Below, one piece after another: positions 17,199 through 25,740 of a stretch of DNA of 64,000 nt. Position 1 is the first letter of the stretch. Each line of letters opens with the position of its first letter. Position numbers and translations under genes: made by a program. A model generated the notes under the pieces. It was given only the letters and a program-made list of their open reading frames with translations, did not search any database and had not been told where the DNA came from. The stretch spans positions 11,914 to 75,913 of the forward strand of contig JBQCHG010000006.1 in assembly GCA_051954935.1 (NCBI GenBank), in the 5' to 3' direction. The stretch is from 66-474 sp051954935 (lineage in GTDB: Bacteria; Pseudomonadota; Gammaproteobacteria; Xanthomonadales; Rhodanobacteraceae).

Positions 17199-17744
17199 AT
17201 GCCGGTCTTTCCCAAAGTGGGCAGCAGGCAACGCCAATTCGACGCACTGGTGCGCGCGCACGCGAACGATCTCTATCGCTTCGCCTACTGGCTGTGCGGC
17301 GAGGACGCGCGCGCGCAGGATCTGGTGCAGGAAACCCTGCTGCGCGCCTGGCGCGCGCTGGATTCCTTGCGTGACGGCGCGGCCGCCAAACCCTGGCTGC
17401 TGACCATCCTGCGCCGCGAATATGCGCGCGGTTTCGAGCGCAAGCGGCTCGACTTGAGCGAACTGGACGACAACCTCGTCGAGGACACCGCGGCAGTGGA
17501 TCCGGAACGCGCCGGCTCCGACGCGCAGGTGCGCGCGGCGATCCTGCAACTGGAGCCGAAGTACCGCGAGCCGCTGCTGATGCAGGTGCTGGGCGGCTTC
17601 TCCTGCGAGGAGATCGCGGCCGAGCTCGACTGCAAACCCGGGGCGGTGATGACCCAGCTGTTCCGCGCGCGGCAGAAACTGCGGGCCGCGCTGGACGGTG
17701 ATGCAAACATGAATCCGAAGGAGGCGTCCCATGGACTGCCTTGA
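17199..17744 (+). CDS. ECF-family RNA polymerase sigma factor
   Basis: 181 residues. Region 2 (DLYRFAYWLCGEDARAQDLV, QETLLRAWRALDS) and region 4 (LEPKYREPLLMQVLGGFSC, EEIAAELDCKPGAVMTQLFR) are present without regions 1 and 3, as in extracytoplasmic-function sigma factors. AAGGA precedes the ATG. It overlaps the following DUF3379 gene by 14 bp, so the two are translationally coupled and the DUF3379 protein is the likely anti-sigma factor. No target promoter could be identified. Confidence 0.9.
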   Translation: MPVFPKVGSRQRQFDALVRAHANDLYRFAYWLCGEDARAQDLVQETLLRAWRALDSLRDGAAAKPWLLTILRREYARGFERKRLDLSELDDNLVEDTAAVDPERAGSDAQVRAAILQLEPKYREPLLMQVLGGFSCEEIAAELDCKPGAVMTQLFRARQKLRAALDGDANMNPKEASHGLP

Positions 17745-18456
17745 ATTCCGCCGCAGGCTCGCCGCCGAGCCGCGCACGCGCGAGGCGGCGTTCGTCGCGC
17801 ATCGCGATAGTTGCCACGCCGGCTGCACCGAAGCGTGGTGGCGCGCGCAGCGGCTGGAGCGGCGCATCGAAGCCGCAGTCGCGATCGAAGCTCCGGCCGA
17901 TCTTGCAGAACGCATCCTGCTGGCGCAGACCACGCGCATGCGCGTGCGCACGCGGCGCTGGCAGGTCGGTCTGGCGCTCGCGGCATCGCTTCTGCTGGCG
18001 CTGGGCATCGGCGCCGTCGCCTGGAACAAAAAGGCATCGGCCGATCCGCTGCCGGCGATGAGCGTGGCCCACCTGCGCGGCGAGGCATTCTCGCTGGCAC
18101 TGACGCAGCCGGTTCCGGAACAGGCGTTGCGCCGTGATTTCGCCGCGCGCGGCGTGGACCTTCGCGCGATGCCCCAGGGTGCGGTGTTCGTGCGCGATTG
18201 CGATGTGGGCCCGTATCGCACCGTGCACCTGGTGTTCCGCGTCAATGACGAGCCGGTCACGGCGCTGTATTTTGTCGGCCGCGACGTCGCGCATGCGCGC
18301 GATTTTCACCACGCCGGCTGGCAGGGCCGCGAGTTGCCGCTCGATCACGGCACGCTGTTGCTGCTCGGCGCCGACGCACGTGGCTTCGCCGCGGTGGAAC
18401 GCACCCTGCGCGATGCGCTGGACGCGCCGGTGCAACAGGCGCTCGGCGAGATCTGA
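17731..18456 (+). CDS. DUF3379-family membrane protein, probable anti-sigma factor
   Basis: 241 residues. The N-terminal part (MDCLEFRRRLAAEPRTREAA, HRDSCHAGC) has the His/Cys arrangement of zinc-binding anti-sigma domains. One membrane segment at about residues 78-94 (GLALAASLLLALGIGAVAW) separates it from a periplasmic domain of about 145 residues of the DUF3379 type. Start overlap with the sigma factor gene and AAGGAGG before the ATG support coupled expression. The anti-sigma role is inferred from layout and context, not shown. Confidence 0.8.
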   Translation: MDCLEFRRRLAAEPRTREAAFVAHRDSCHAGCTEAWWRAQRLERRIEAAVAIEAPADLAERILLAQTTRMRVRTRRWQVGLALAASLLLALGIGAVAWNKKASADPLPAMSVAHLRGEAFSLALTQPVPEQALRRDFAARGVDLRAMPQGAVFVRDCDVGPYRTVHLVFRVNDEPVTALYFVGRDVAHARDFHHAGWQGRELPLDHGTLLLLGADARGFAAVERTLRDALDAPVQQALGEI

Positions 18457-18564
18457 TCCGCTGCAAGCGGGTTCGATAACCACGCCCACGGGGCTTCGCA
18501 CGTCCAGGCTGCACCGTTTCCGGTCATCGGCGATAATCGCGGCTCTTCCGCGAAGGGGCGCAAC

Positions 18565-19281
18565 ATGCCCGAACTTTCCGTCGTCGTGCCGGTCTTCAAC
18601 GAGCGCGACAATATCCCGCCGCTGCTGGCCGAGATCGCCGCCGCCCTGCGCGGGCGCGTGGACTACGAAATCGTCTATGTGGACGACAGGAGTTCGGACG
18701 ACTCGCTGGCCGTGCTGCAGGCCGAGCGTGCGCGTCATCCGGAACTGCGCATCGTCAAGCACCTGCGCCAGAGCGGCCAGAGCACCGCGATCTGGAACGG
18801 TGTGCGCGCCGCGCGCGGCAAGTGGATTGCGACGCTCGACGGCGACGGCCAGAACGATCCGGCCGACATTCCGAAGCTGCTGGACGCGCGCGCGCAGGCG
18901 AAGCCTTCGATCAAGCTGTTCGCCGGCTGGCGCACCACGCGCCGCGACACCTTCAACAAGCGCATCTCCTCGAAGATCGCCAATGGCGTGCGCTCGCGCA
19001 TGCTGCGCGACGCCACGCCCGACACCGGCTGCGGCCTGAAACTGTTCGAGCGCGAGACGTTCCTGATCCTGCCCTACTTCGACCACATGCACCGCTATCT
19101 GCCGGCGCTGGTGAAGCGCGCCGGCTTCGAGAGCATCAGCGTGCCGGTGGGACACCGCCCGCGCACGCGCGGCGTTTCGAAATACGGGATGCTGGATCGC
19201 CTGTGGGTGGGCCTGGCCGACCTCCGCGGCGTGGGCTGGCTGATGCGGCGGGCGAAGGTGACGCCGACCGAGGAAATCTGA
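18565..19281 (+). CDS. Family 2 glycosyltransferase, polyprenol-phosphate sugar transferase type
   Basis: 238 residues. The GT2 fold is shown by SVVVPVFNERDNIPPLLAEI, VYVDDRSSDDS and the metal-binding TLDGDGQNDPADI. HRPRTRGVSKYGMLDR matches dolichol/undecaprenol-phosphate sugar transferases (ArnC, DPM1). It lacks C-terminal membrane segments, so it should be cytoplasmic or peripheral. It makes a lipid-linked sugar donor for envelope glycosylation or lipid A changes; the sugar cannot be told. It is followed directly by a REP doublet. Confidence 0.85.
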   Translation: MPELSVVVPVFNERDNIPPLLAEIAAALRGRVDYEIVYVDDRSSDDSLAVLQAERARHPELRIVKHLRQSGQSTAIWNGVRAARGKWIATLDGDGQNDPADIPKLLDARAQAKPSIKLFAGWRTTRRDTFNKRISSKIANGVRSRMLRDATPDTGCGLKLFERETFLILPYFDHMHRYLPALVKRAGFESISVPVGHRPRTRGVSKYGMLDRLWVGLADLRGVGWLMRRAKVTPTEEI

Positions 19282-19287
19282 CCGGTC

Positions 19288-19350
19288 AATCGCGCGCAGG
19301 CGCGCTCCTACGGCCGCTGTCGGAGGAGCCTGCTTGCAGGCGACAGCGTG
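19288..19350. repeat. REP doublet (inverted pair)
   Basis: TCGCGCGCAGGCGCGCTCCTAC and, in opposite orientation, GGAGGAGCCTGCTTGCAGGCGA. Each is a short palindrome with a TAGGAGC-type head, the layout of REP/BIME elements mobilised by RAYT transposases in Lysobacterales and Pseudomonas. It sits between convergent genes. Confidence 0.75.
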
Positions 19351-19357
19351 CGAGCGC

Positions 19358-19801
19358 TCAGCTTCGGCCCTTGGCCAGCGGCAAATCCGCGCGCCTCCAC
19401 GCATCGATGCCGCCGGAAAGCGTGTACACGCGGGCGAATCCGGCCTTGACCAGCCGACGCGCCGCCTTTTCCGATTCCGTGCCGTTGCGCGAAACAATCG
19501 CCACCGGCAACTCGCGCACCTTCTTCAATTCCTTGTTCTCCGGATCGAACTGGCTGGGCGCGATGTGGCGCGACCCTGGCACGTGCGCCTTCTCGAAATC
19601 GGCGATCGGGGAGACGTCGATCACCAGCGCATTGTCGCGGTTGATCAATTGCGTGAGCCCGGCCGGCGTCAGCTCCTTGAAGCCCCGGAAGCGCCGCGTG
19701 CCCTCCAGCCCGATCAGCGCCAGCACGATCACGATGAAGGCGCCGACCAGCAAAGGATGATGGGCGATGAATTGCGGGATGCGCGGCAGGATGTCGTTCA
19801 T
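19358..19801 (-). CDS. Membrane-anchored rhodanese-like protein (YibN type), catalytic Cys replaced
   Basis: 147 residues. An N-terminal membrane helix (PLLVGAFIVIVLALIGLEG) is followed by a rhodanese domain (LTQLINRDNALVIDVSPIAD, HVPGSRHIAPSQ, VYTLSGGIDAWRRADLPLA). The active-site loop reads VAIVSRNGTESEKAA, where the usual Cys is Ser, so sulfurtransferase activity is unlikely. Layout and length match E. coli YibN. The ATG at 19801 is preferred over a TTG two codons upstream. It is convergent with the glycosyltransferase gene. Confidence 0.85.
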   Translation of the reverse strand: MNDILPRIPQFIAHHPLLVGAFIVIVLALIGLEGTRRFRGFKELTPAGLTQLINRDNALVIDVSPIADFEKAHVPGSRHIAPSQFDPENKELKKVRELPVAIVSRNGTESEKAARRLVKAGFARVYTLSGGIDAWRRADLPLAKGRS

Positions 19802-19875
19802 GGGCAATGGCGGGCAACGGGCGACCGCGCATTATCCGCGATGCGCGCGGTCAACGCGAACATGGCCCTGAACGC

Positions 19876-20292
19876 CTACTGCTGCGGCGAAATGTCCGGC
19901 AACCCCGACTCGAGCCACCAATGCTTGGTGGCCGGATCCCAGCGCCAGGTCTGCTGATCCACGATGTCGTAGGCGGACTGGCTGGCCTTGTTGATCAGGC
20001 TGATCTGCACGGCTTGCCTGATGGTGTTCTCGTCCACCGCACGCGGGCCATCGGTGTCGTATTGGGCCACCGCGACACTGTCGTAGCGCTGCTTCGCCGC
20101 TGCGTCCAGCGGATGCTCCTGGCGGATTTTGGGATCCACGAACTGGTAGGCGCCGGCGAAACCGCCCCAACGCAGGGCGGCCGCGTAATCGTCCAGGGTC
20201 TGATCGCGCAGCTTGTCCTTGCTCTGATTGCCCAGCGTGGCGCAGCCGGCAAGCAGGGCTGCCAATGCAAAAACGACCGTGATGCGGCGCAT
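19876..20292 (-). CDS. Small lipoprotein of unknown function
   Basis: 138 residues. The signal peptide has the lipobox LLAGC with the lipidated Cys at residue 17. The mature part is soluble and shows no domain I recognise (QTLDDYAAALRWGGFAGAYQ, then FVDPKIRQEHP). GGGAG precedes the ATG. It has the size and composition of the small hypothetical lipoproteins common in Lysobacterales. It lies 74 bp upstream of the rhodanese gene on the same strand and may share its transcript. Confidence 0.8.
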   Translation of the reverse strand: MRRITVVFALAALLAGCATLGNQSKDKLRDQTLDDYAAALRWGGFAGAYQFVDPKIRQEHPLDAAAKQRYDSVAVAQYDTDGPRAVDENTIRQAVQISLINKASQSAYDIVDQQTWRWDPATKHWWLESGLPDISPQQ

Positions 20293-20361
20293 GGGCGAAC
20301 TCCCGCGGCTACGTTGCGCCGATTGTGCATCATTGCGACGGTGCGATGCGCGACGGACCGC

Positions 20362-20826
20362 TCAACGCGCCTTGGCCACGAACGCGGCTTCCAGCGTGGC
20401 GGCTTCCCGCTCCCCGCCAGCGGTCGCGCACGTCACCTGGATGCGCGCCTTGCCGCGCGCGGCAAGGGTTTTCAGGAAGACATCGAGCGCATCGGCTTCG
20501 ACGAACCGCGCCGTGGCGCGCAATTCGCCGAACAGCGGTTCACGGTAGCGCACGGTCGAATCGCCGACGTAGATGTCGCACTCGATGCCGCGCGCGCGCA
20601 GCGCCAGTTCAACCAGCCCCCAGCCGGCGAGCGTCATCAAGGACGCCATGCTGCCGCCGAATGCGCAGCCTTTGTCGTTGATGTTGGGCGCGAGCGGCGC
20701 GGCGAGTTCCAGTTCCGCGCCGTCGTAGCGCGTGACGCGCAACTCCATCGTGCGCGCCAGCGGGATGTTTTCGAGGATGTAGGCCTGCAACTGTGCTGCC
20801 AGCGCGGCGTGGACGGTGTCGGTCAT
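20362..20826 (-). CDS. YiiD-C-type hotdog thioesterase
   Basis: 154 residues. The pattern ELELAAPLAPNINDKGCAFG, then GSMASLMTLAGWGLVELAL is that of the putative thioesterase domain found at the C-terminus of YiiD. The family is thought to hydrolyse acyl thioesters, but the substrate is unknown. The ATG at 20826 has a weak GGGCG ribosome binding site; further in-frame sequence upstream overlaps the opposite hemD start region. Divergent from hemD. Confidence 0.8.
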   Translation of the reverse strand: MTDTVHAALAAQLQAYILENIPLARTMELRVTRYDGAELELAAPLAPNINDKGCAFGGSMASLMTLAGWGLVELALRARGIECDIYVGDSTVRYREPLFGELRATARFVEADALDVFLKTLAARGKARIQVTCATAGGEREAATLEAAFVAKAR

Positions 20827-20924
20827 GGAAGCGCCCGCCTGCGGGGCAAATGGGTGGTCCGCCAGTTTGACACGGACTCGCGATTCGACAAGCCGCGCCG
20901 CGCGCATTCGTTTAGCATCGCCGA

Positions 20925-21689
20925 ATGCGCAAGAACTCCCGCCAGCCGCTTGCAGGTGCGCGCGTCGCGATCACGCGCCCGGTCGGCGCGGGCGGTGCAC
21001 TGCGTGCGCGGGTGCGTGCGCTGGGCGGAGGCACGCTGTCCCTGCCCGGGTCAAGCCTGCGCGCGTCGAACGACGTGCGCCCCGCTCGTTTGCGCGAAGC
21101 GTTGGCTTGCGATGTGCTGATTTTCACCAGCCCCGCCGCAGTGCGCTTCGCCGCGCGGCTGCTGCCGCTGCGCACGCGTGCCGCAATGATCACGCCCGGA
21201 GCGGGAACCGCCGCGGCGCTGCGCCGCGTAGCCGATCTCGAGGCGGCGATTCCCGCGCGTGCGGACAGCGAAGGCATGCTTGCGCTGCCTGAACTGCAGC
21301 ACGTGAACGGCAAGCGCGTCGGCATCGTCGGTGCGCCGGGCGGACGCGGGTTGCTGGATGGCACGCTGCGCGAGCGCGGCGCCCGCGTGGTGAACGCGCA
21401 TGTCTACCGACGGATGCCGGCGCGGTTGGATCGGCGGCACATCGGGGCTTTGTTGCGGGCGCGCACAGCGCTGTACGTGCCGTTATCCAGCAGCGAGGCG
21501 CTGCGGAACCTGCTGGTCGCTTTGCCGGCAGAGGCGAAACCTGCCCTGCTTGCCGGCACTGCAATCGCCAGCAGCGAACGCCTGCTGAACGCGGCACGCG
21601 AGGCCGGCTTCGAACGCGTGCTGCGGGCGGATTCGGCCAGCGACGCCGATCTGATCGCCGCCATACTGATCGCGCACGCCCGACGATGA
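20925..21689 (+). CDS. hemD: Uroporphyrinogen-III synthase
   Basis: 254 residues. HemD closes and flips ring D of hydroxymethylbilane to give uroporphyrinogen III. The two-lobed fold is suggested by ARVAITRPVGAGGALRARVR, DVLIFTSPAAVRFAARLL and the C-terminal LLAGTAIASSERLLNAAREA. Sequence conservation in HemD is always low; context decides, since it is followed by hemX and hemY as in other gammaproteobacteria. hemC is not next to it in this window. There are 46 bp to hemX. Confidence 0.88.
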   Translation: MRKNSRQPLAGARVAITRPVGAGGALRARVRALGGGTLSLPGSSLRASNDVRPARLREALACDVLIFTSPAAVRFAARLLPLRTRAAMITPGAGTAAALRRVADLEAAIPARADSEGMLALPELQHVNGKRVGIVGAPGGRGLLDGTLRERGARVVNAHVYRRMPARLDRRHIGALLRARTALYVPLSSSEALRNLLVALPAEAKPALLAGTAIASSERLLNAAREAGFERVLRADSASDADLIAAILIAHARR

Positions 21690-21735
21690 CTTGAAGCGCT
21701 TGCACCGGCGCGTTCGCAAGCTAGCATTGCTGCCC

Positions 21736-22776
21736 ATGAACGAAGTCTCCACCGACGCGGCGCCGCGCCGCACCTCTTCGTTGCTCGCGACGCTCGCCCT
21801 GCTGCTGGCGCTGCTTGCGCTGGCTCTGGTCGCATGGCTGTTGTGGCAGCAGCGGCATGCGCAGTCCGACATGGATGCACGCGCACTACAGTTGCAGACG
21901 CGCATCGGAAACATCGAACAGGGCCAGAGCGCCGATGGTTCGCAGCAACAGGCGTTGGCGCATCGCATGGACGCGCTGGAAAGCGACACTCGTGCGAAAC
22001 GCGATGCCGAGCAGGACCTGGACCAGCGCATGCACAATCTGGAAGCCGCGCTCGGCGCGCTGTCGGACCAGCAGCTGCGCGGCCACGACGTGCTGCTGCT
22101 GGACGACGCCGAATTCCTGCTGGTCACCGAGCAGCAACGTCTGACCCTGTTGCACGACGCCGATGGCGCGTTGCGGGCCTGCCAACTCGCCGAGCAGGCG
22201 CTGTCGCACGTGCAGAATCCAGCCTTCGCGCCGGCGCGCGAAAGCACCGCGAACGAATGCGCGGCGCTGGCGCAGAATGCGCCACAGCGCGCACGGACCT
22301 TGGCCGCGCTGAGCGCGCTGCGCCAGCAAGTCCCGACGCTGCAACCGATCGAACCGCACGCCGAAGAGAGCACGGCCAGCGGCGGGGCATGGGCGAAACT
22401 GGTGCACGCGTTCAGCGGCATCCTGCGCGTCAGCCACGATGGCGATTCGCAAGTGCCCGTAGCCGACGCGAATCTCGCGCGCGAATTGCTGCAACTGGAT
22501 CTCGCGCAGGCGCAGGCGGCACTGCTTGCCGAGGATCAATCGAGTTATCGCGATGCACTGGCGCGCGCATCCTCGCTGCTCGCCACGCGGTTCGACAAGG
22601 TCCAGCCGGCGGTGCGCAGCGCCGCGTCCGAACTCGCCAGGCTGGGCGATCTTCCTGCGGAACCCGCTGTGGCACCGGGCAATGCGCTGGCCGTGTTGCG
22701 CGGATTGCGCGCCAGCCATGGTCTGCAGTCGACGCTGCCCGCGCCGCCCGCGAGCAGCGGCGGTCATTCGAAATGA
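21736..22776 (+). CDS. hemX: HemX-family membrane protein
   Basis: 346 residues. A short cytoplasmic N-terminus, one membrane helix (residues about 16-38, LLLALLALALVAWLLW), a coiled coil (about 40-115, rich in Gln/Asp/Arg heptads) and a periplasmic HemX domain. Old annotations call it uroporphyrinogen-III methyltransferase, but it has none of the methyltransferase motifs. Its ATGA overlap with hemY shows translational coupling in a hemD-hemX-hemY operon. Confidence 0.9.
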   Translation: MNEVSTDAAPRRTSSLLATLALLLALLALALVAWLLWQQRHAQSDMDARALQLQTRIGNIEQGQSADGSQQQALAHRMDALESDTRAKRDAEQDLDQRMHNLEAALGALSDQQLRGHDVLLLDDAEFLLVTEQQRLTLLHDADGALRACQLAEQALSHVQNPAFAPARESTANECAALAQNAPQRARTLAALSALRQQVPTLQPIEPHAEESTASGGAWAKLVHAFSGILRVSHDGDSQVPVADANLARELLQLDLAQAQAALLAEDQSSYRDALARASSLLATRFDKVQPAVRSAASELARLGDLPAEPAVAPGNALAVLRGLRASHGLQSTLPAPPASSGGHSK

Positions 22777-24047
22777 AGCCCTGGCGCTGGCTGCTGCTGT
22801 TGATCGCGATCGCTGCGCTCGGCGCGATCGCCTGGAACTGGCTGGCCACCGATCCCGGGTACGTGCTGATCCGCATGCGCGGCTGGCGCATCGAGGCGAC
22901 CGTGATCGGCGCGGTGCTGCTGCTGATCACCGCCTGGATCCTGGTCGCGCTGGCGTGGTGGTTGGTGCGCTGGCCGTTCGGTGCGCTCACGCGCCGGCAT
23001 CGCCGGATCAGCCGCAGGCGCCTGTTCGACGGCATGGTGGCGCTGGCCGAAGGACGCCATGCCGAAGCGGGACGCGCACTGGAGCGCGCCGCCCAGCATG
23101 CGCCGCTGCGCGCGCCGGCCCTGCTGGCCGCGGCCGAAGCCGCGCACCGGCGCGGTGAACCCGCGCGCGCACTGGAAACCCTGGACGAGGCCGGCCAGTA
23201 CGCGCCGCAAGCCGCGCGCATGTTGCGCGCGCGCATCCTGCGCCGCGAGGGCCGCTACGACGAAGCGCTCGCGCTGCTGCTGCCGGAAGCGGACGCCAAC
23301 CGCTTGCCGCCTTCCGGCTGGCACGAACTCGCACTCACCGCGCTCGCGGCCGGGCAACCGCAACGCGCGCGCGCGGCGCTGGAGCCACTGCGCCGGAGCA
23401 ATGCGCTCGGTGCACGTGGATTCGCGGCGCTGGAAACGCGCGTGCTCGCCGCCGCGCTGGAATCGGCGAAAGACGTTGAGACCCTGCACGGCTCGTGGAA
23501 CGGCCTGTCGCGCCAACAACGCTCAGCGCCGGAAGTGCTTGCCGCCTTCGCGAAGCGCTCCGCGCAACTGGACTCGCCGCTCGCCGCGATGGACGAGATC
23601 GAAGGCGCACTGCGCCGCGAGTGGTCGCCGCCATTGGTGGCCATGTACGGTGAACTTGCAGGCGAAGATGATGCGCCCACGCGGCTGCGCACCGCCGAGG
23701 GCTGGCTGGCTGCGCATCCCAATGATCCGACGCTGCTGGTCGCACTGGGCCATCTCGCCCTGCGCACGCAGCAGCCGCAGCGTGCGCGCGATTACCTGCG
23801 TCGCGCCGTCGGCCTGCAAACAGAAAACGTGGGTGGTTGGGAAGCGCTGGGCGAGGCGCACTCGATGCTGGGCGAACAGGCGGAAGCGATGCGCTGCTAC
23901 GCCAATGCGCTGCGCGCAATGCACGGCCACGCGGTCGCGATCAGCCCGCGTGACGCGGTGCGCGACACCGGCGTGGTCGCGGTCGAAGAACGCGACCAGC
24001 ACGGCTTGCCTCGATTGCCGGGCGAGCCGGCGCGGCCCGCACGCTGA
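22773..24047 (+). CDS. hemY: HemY-family tetratricopeptide membrane protein
   Basis: 424 residues. Two N-terminal membrane segments (about 4-22 and 43-66) are followed by a TPR-type helical array with clear repeat units (RALERAAQHAPLRAPALLAA, QPQRARDYLRRAVGLQTENV, EAMRCYANALRAM). It belongs to the gammaproteobacterial HemY N family and is not the protoporphyrinogen oxidase of the same name. It overlaps hemX by 4 bp and ends 2 bp from the convergent reductase gene. Confidence 0.9.
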   Translation: MKPWRWLLLLIAIAALGAIAWNWLATDPGYVLIRMRGWRIEATVIGAVLLLITAWILVALAWWLVRWPFGALTRRHRRISRRRLFDGMVALAEGRHAEAGRALERAAQHAPLRAPALLAAAEAAHRRGEPARALETLDEAGQYAPQAARMLRARILRREGRYDEALALLLPEADANRLPPSGWHELALTALAAGQPQRARAALEPLRRSNALGARGFAALETRVLAAALESAKDVETLHGSWNGLSRQQRSAPEVLAAFAKRSAQLDSPLAAMDEIEGALRREWSPPLVAMYGELAGEDDAPTRLRTAEGWLAAHPNDPTLLVALGHLALRTQQPQRARDYLRRAVGLQTENVGGWEALGEAHSMLGEQAEAMRCYANALRAMHGHAVAISPRDAVRDTGVVAVEERDQHGLPRLPGEPARPAR

Positions 24048-24049
24048 AG

Positions 24050-25102
24050 CTACAGGCCGTGTATCCCCGCGCGGCTCGAAAGAATCTGTGCCAGCACATC
24101 CGGGGCGTAGTCGAACGAATCGTAATACAGCCTGTCTTCCGGCAACCCTGCCTCCACGAACGCGCGGCGACCGGCGTCGATCATCGCCGGCGGACCGCTC
24201 ATGTACACGTCGAAGCCGGATAGATCCGGATAGTCCTCCAGCACCGCTTCGTGCACGAAACCCGAGCGCAGGTTCGCATCGCCCGAGGCTTCCGGCTCGG
24301 ACAGCACGGCTTGCCAATCGAGGCGCTCGGCTTCGCGCACCCACTGCTCTGGAAGCTTGCGCAGATAAAGATCCGCCACGCTGCGCGCACCCCAGTACAG
24401 ATGCATCGCGCGGCGGGTGCCCAGGTGCAGGAAGTGCTCGACCAGCGCCTTGATCGGCGCGAAGCCGGCTCCGCCGGCCATCAGGATCATCGGCCGCTCG
24501 GAATCCTCGCGCGGCACGAAAGTGCCAAGCGGGCCCTCGACCCGCAACGTATCGCCCACATTCAATTCATCGAATACGTATGAAGTGAAACCGCCGCCGG
24601 CGACGTGGCGCACGTGCAGTTCCGGCTGCGGCCCGAGGTGCGGCGCCAACGCGATCGAGAACGCGCGGCGCCGGCCGCCTTCCAGCAGCACGTCGACGTA
24701 CTGGCCGGGCAGCCAGCGCAGGCGCGGCGTGGTCGCCAATCGCAGCATGACCATGTCCGGCGCCAGCGCCTGCTTGTCGATCACTTTCGCGTTCACGACG
24801 CGGCGCGGCAGGTCCTCCACCGATGCGACTTCGCGCGCGGCGATCACGAGATCGGTTTGCGGTACGGCCTGGCACAGCAGCACCGCATCGCGCGCGCGCT
24901 CGGCCGCGCTCAGGGCGGCAGGGGGGTTGCGCGGATAGGCGCACTCGCCTTCCAGCAACGTTGCCTTGCAACTGCCGCACACGCCGGCCAGGCACGAGTA
25001 CGAAAGAGCAAGCCCCGCGCGCTGCGCGGCTTCCAGCACCGTTTCGCCTTCGCTCACCTCGAAGCGCTTGCCGCTGGCGGCCAAGGTAACAATGTGTGAC
25101 AT
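24050..25102 (-). CDS. [2Fe-2S] ferredoxin-fused NAD(P)H:flavin oxidoreductase (AscD/CDP-6-deoxyglucoseen reductase type)
   Basis: 350 residues. The N-terminal plant-type ferredoxin has the cluster cysteines in YSCLAGVCGSCKATLLEGEC and a fourth in VLLCQA. Next come the FAD domain (GQYVDVLLEGGRRRAFSIAL, VEGPLGTFV) and the NAD(P) domain (MAGGAGFAPIKALVEHFL, MSGPPAMIDAGRRAFVEAGL). The order is that of electron-transfer reductases serving deoxysugar dehydratases or oxygenases. No partner enzyme is adjacent, so the substrate system is unknown. The ATG at 25102 is taken because the ferredoxin fold starts there. Confidence 0.87.
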   Translation of the reverse strand: MSHIVTLAASGKRFEVSEGETVLEAAQRAGLALSYSCLAGVCGSCKATLLEGECAYPRNPPAALSAAERARDAVLLCQAVPQTDLVIAAREVASVEDLPRRVVNAKVIDKQALAPDMVMLRLATTPRLRWLPGQYVDVLLEGGRRRAFSIALAPHLGPQPELHVRHVAGGGFTSYVFDELNVGDTLRVEGPLGTFVPREDSERPMILMAGGAGFAPIKALVEHFLHLGTRRAMHLYWGARSVADLYLRKLPEQWVREAERLDWQAVLSEPEASGDANLRSGFVHEAVLEDYPDLSGFDVYMSGPPAMIDAGRRAFVEAGLPEDRLYYDSFDYAPDVLAQILSSRAGIHGL

Positions 25103-25265
25103 GCCGGCATTGTCGCCGAAACACGGCAAAATGAGAGGAATGGATTGTTGATCTTTGCGTCCGGGTCGGCCGCTTGGAGCTTGCGGGCCATCCGGGTCAT
25201 TCCAAAAAGACGGCTTTTTGATCCCGCGGTCAGGATGATCGCGAGCGCGATTGTCCGAGGCCTCT

Positions 25266-25715
25266 ATGTCCATCTGGAAACAGGAAGTCGATCTCGCCAC
25301 GATCAACCGCTGGAGCGAAAACACGCTGATGCGGGCGATCGACATCCGCATCACCGCCATCGGCGAGGACTTCCTGCGTGGCACGATGCCGGTGGACTCG
25401 CGGACGCGCCAACCCTACGGGATCCTCCATGGCGGTGCATCGGTCGCACTGGCGGAAACGTTGGGCAGCACCGCGGCAATGCTCTGCTGCGATGAAGGCA
25501 TGGCCACGGTGGGCGTGGAAATCAACGCCAACCATCTGCGCGCGGTGCGCGAGGGCGTCGTCACCGGGACAGCGCGTCCGCTTCACATCGGCCGCAGCAC
25601 ACAGGTCTGGGAAATCCGCATCGAGAACGCGACCGGCGATCTCACTTGCATTTCGCGGCTCACCATGGCCGTGGTACCGCAACGGGCGGTGAATACGCGC
25701 GACGTCGCCACCTGA
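25266..25715 (+). CDS. PaaI/YdiI-type hotdog acyl-CoA thioesterase
   Basis: 149 residues. The hotdog signature QPYGILHGGASVALAETLGS holds the catalytic region, and EINANHLRAVREGVVTGTAR and GRSTQVWEIRI follow the YdiI/MenI pattern. YdiI-type enzymes hydrolyse 1,4-dihydroxy-2-naphthoyl-CoA, but Lysobacterales mostly use ubiquinone, so a general acyl- or aryl-CoA thioesterase is the safer call. The ATG at 25266 lies after GAGG; a TTG five codons upstream is possible. Preceded by a CAAAAAG-ACGG-CTTTTTG stem-loop near 25202. Confidence 0.87.
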   Translation: MSIWKQEVDLATINRWSENTLMRAIDIRITAIGEDFLRGTMPVDSRTRQPYGILHGGASVALAETLGSTAAMLCCDEGMATVGVEINANHLRAVREGVVTGTARPLHIGRSTQVWEIRIENATGDLTCISRLTMAVVPQRAVNTRDVAT

Positions 25716-25740
25716 GCGAAAGCTTTGCAACAATGCGCGC

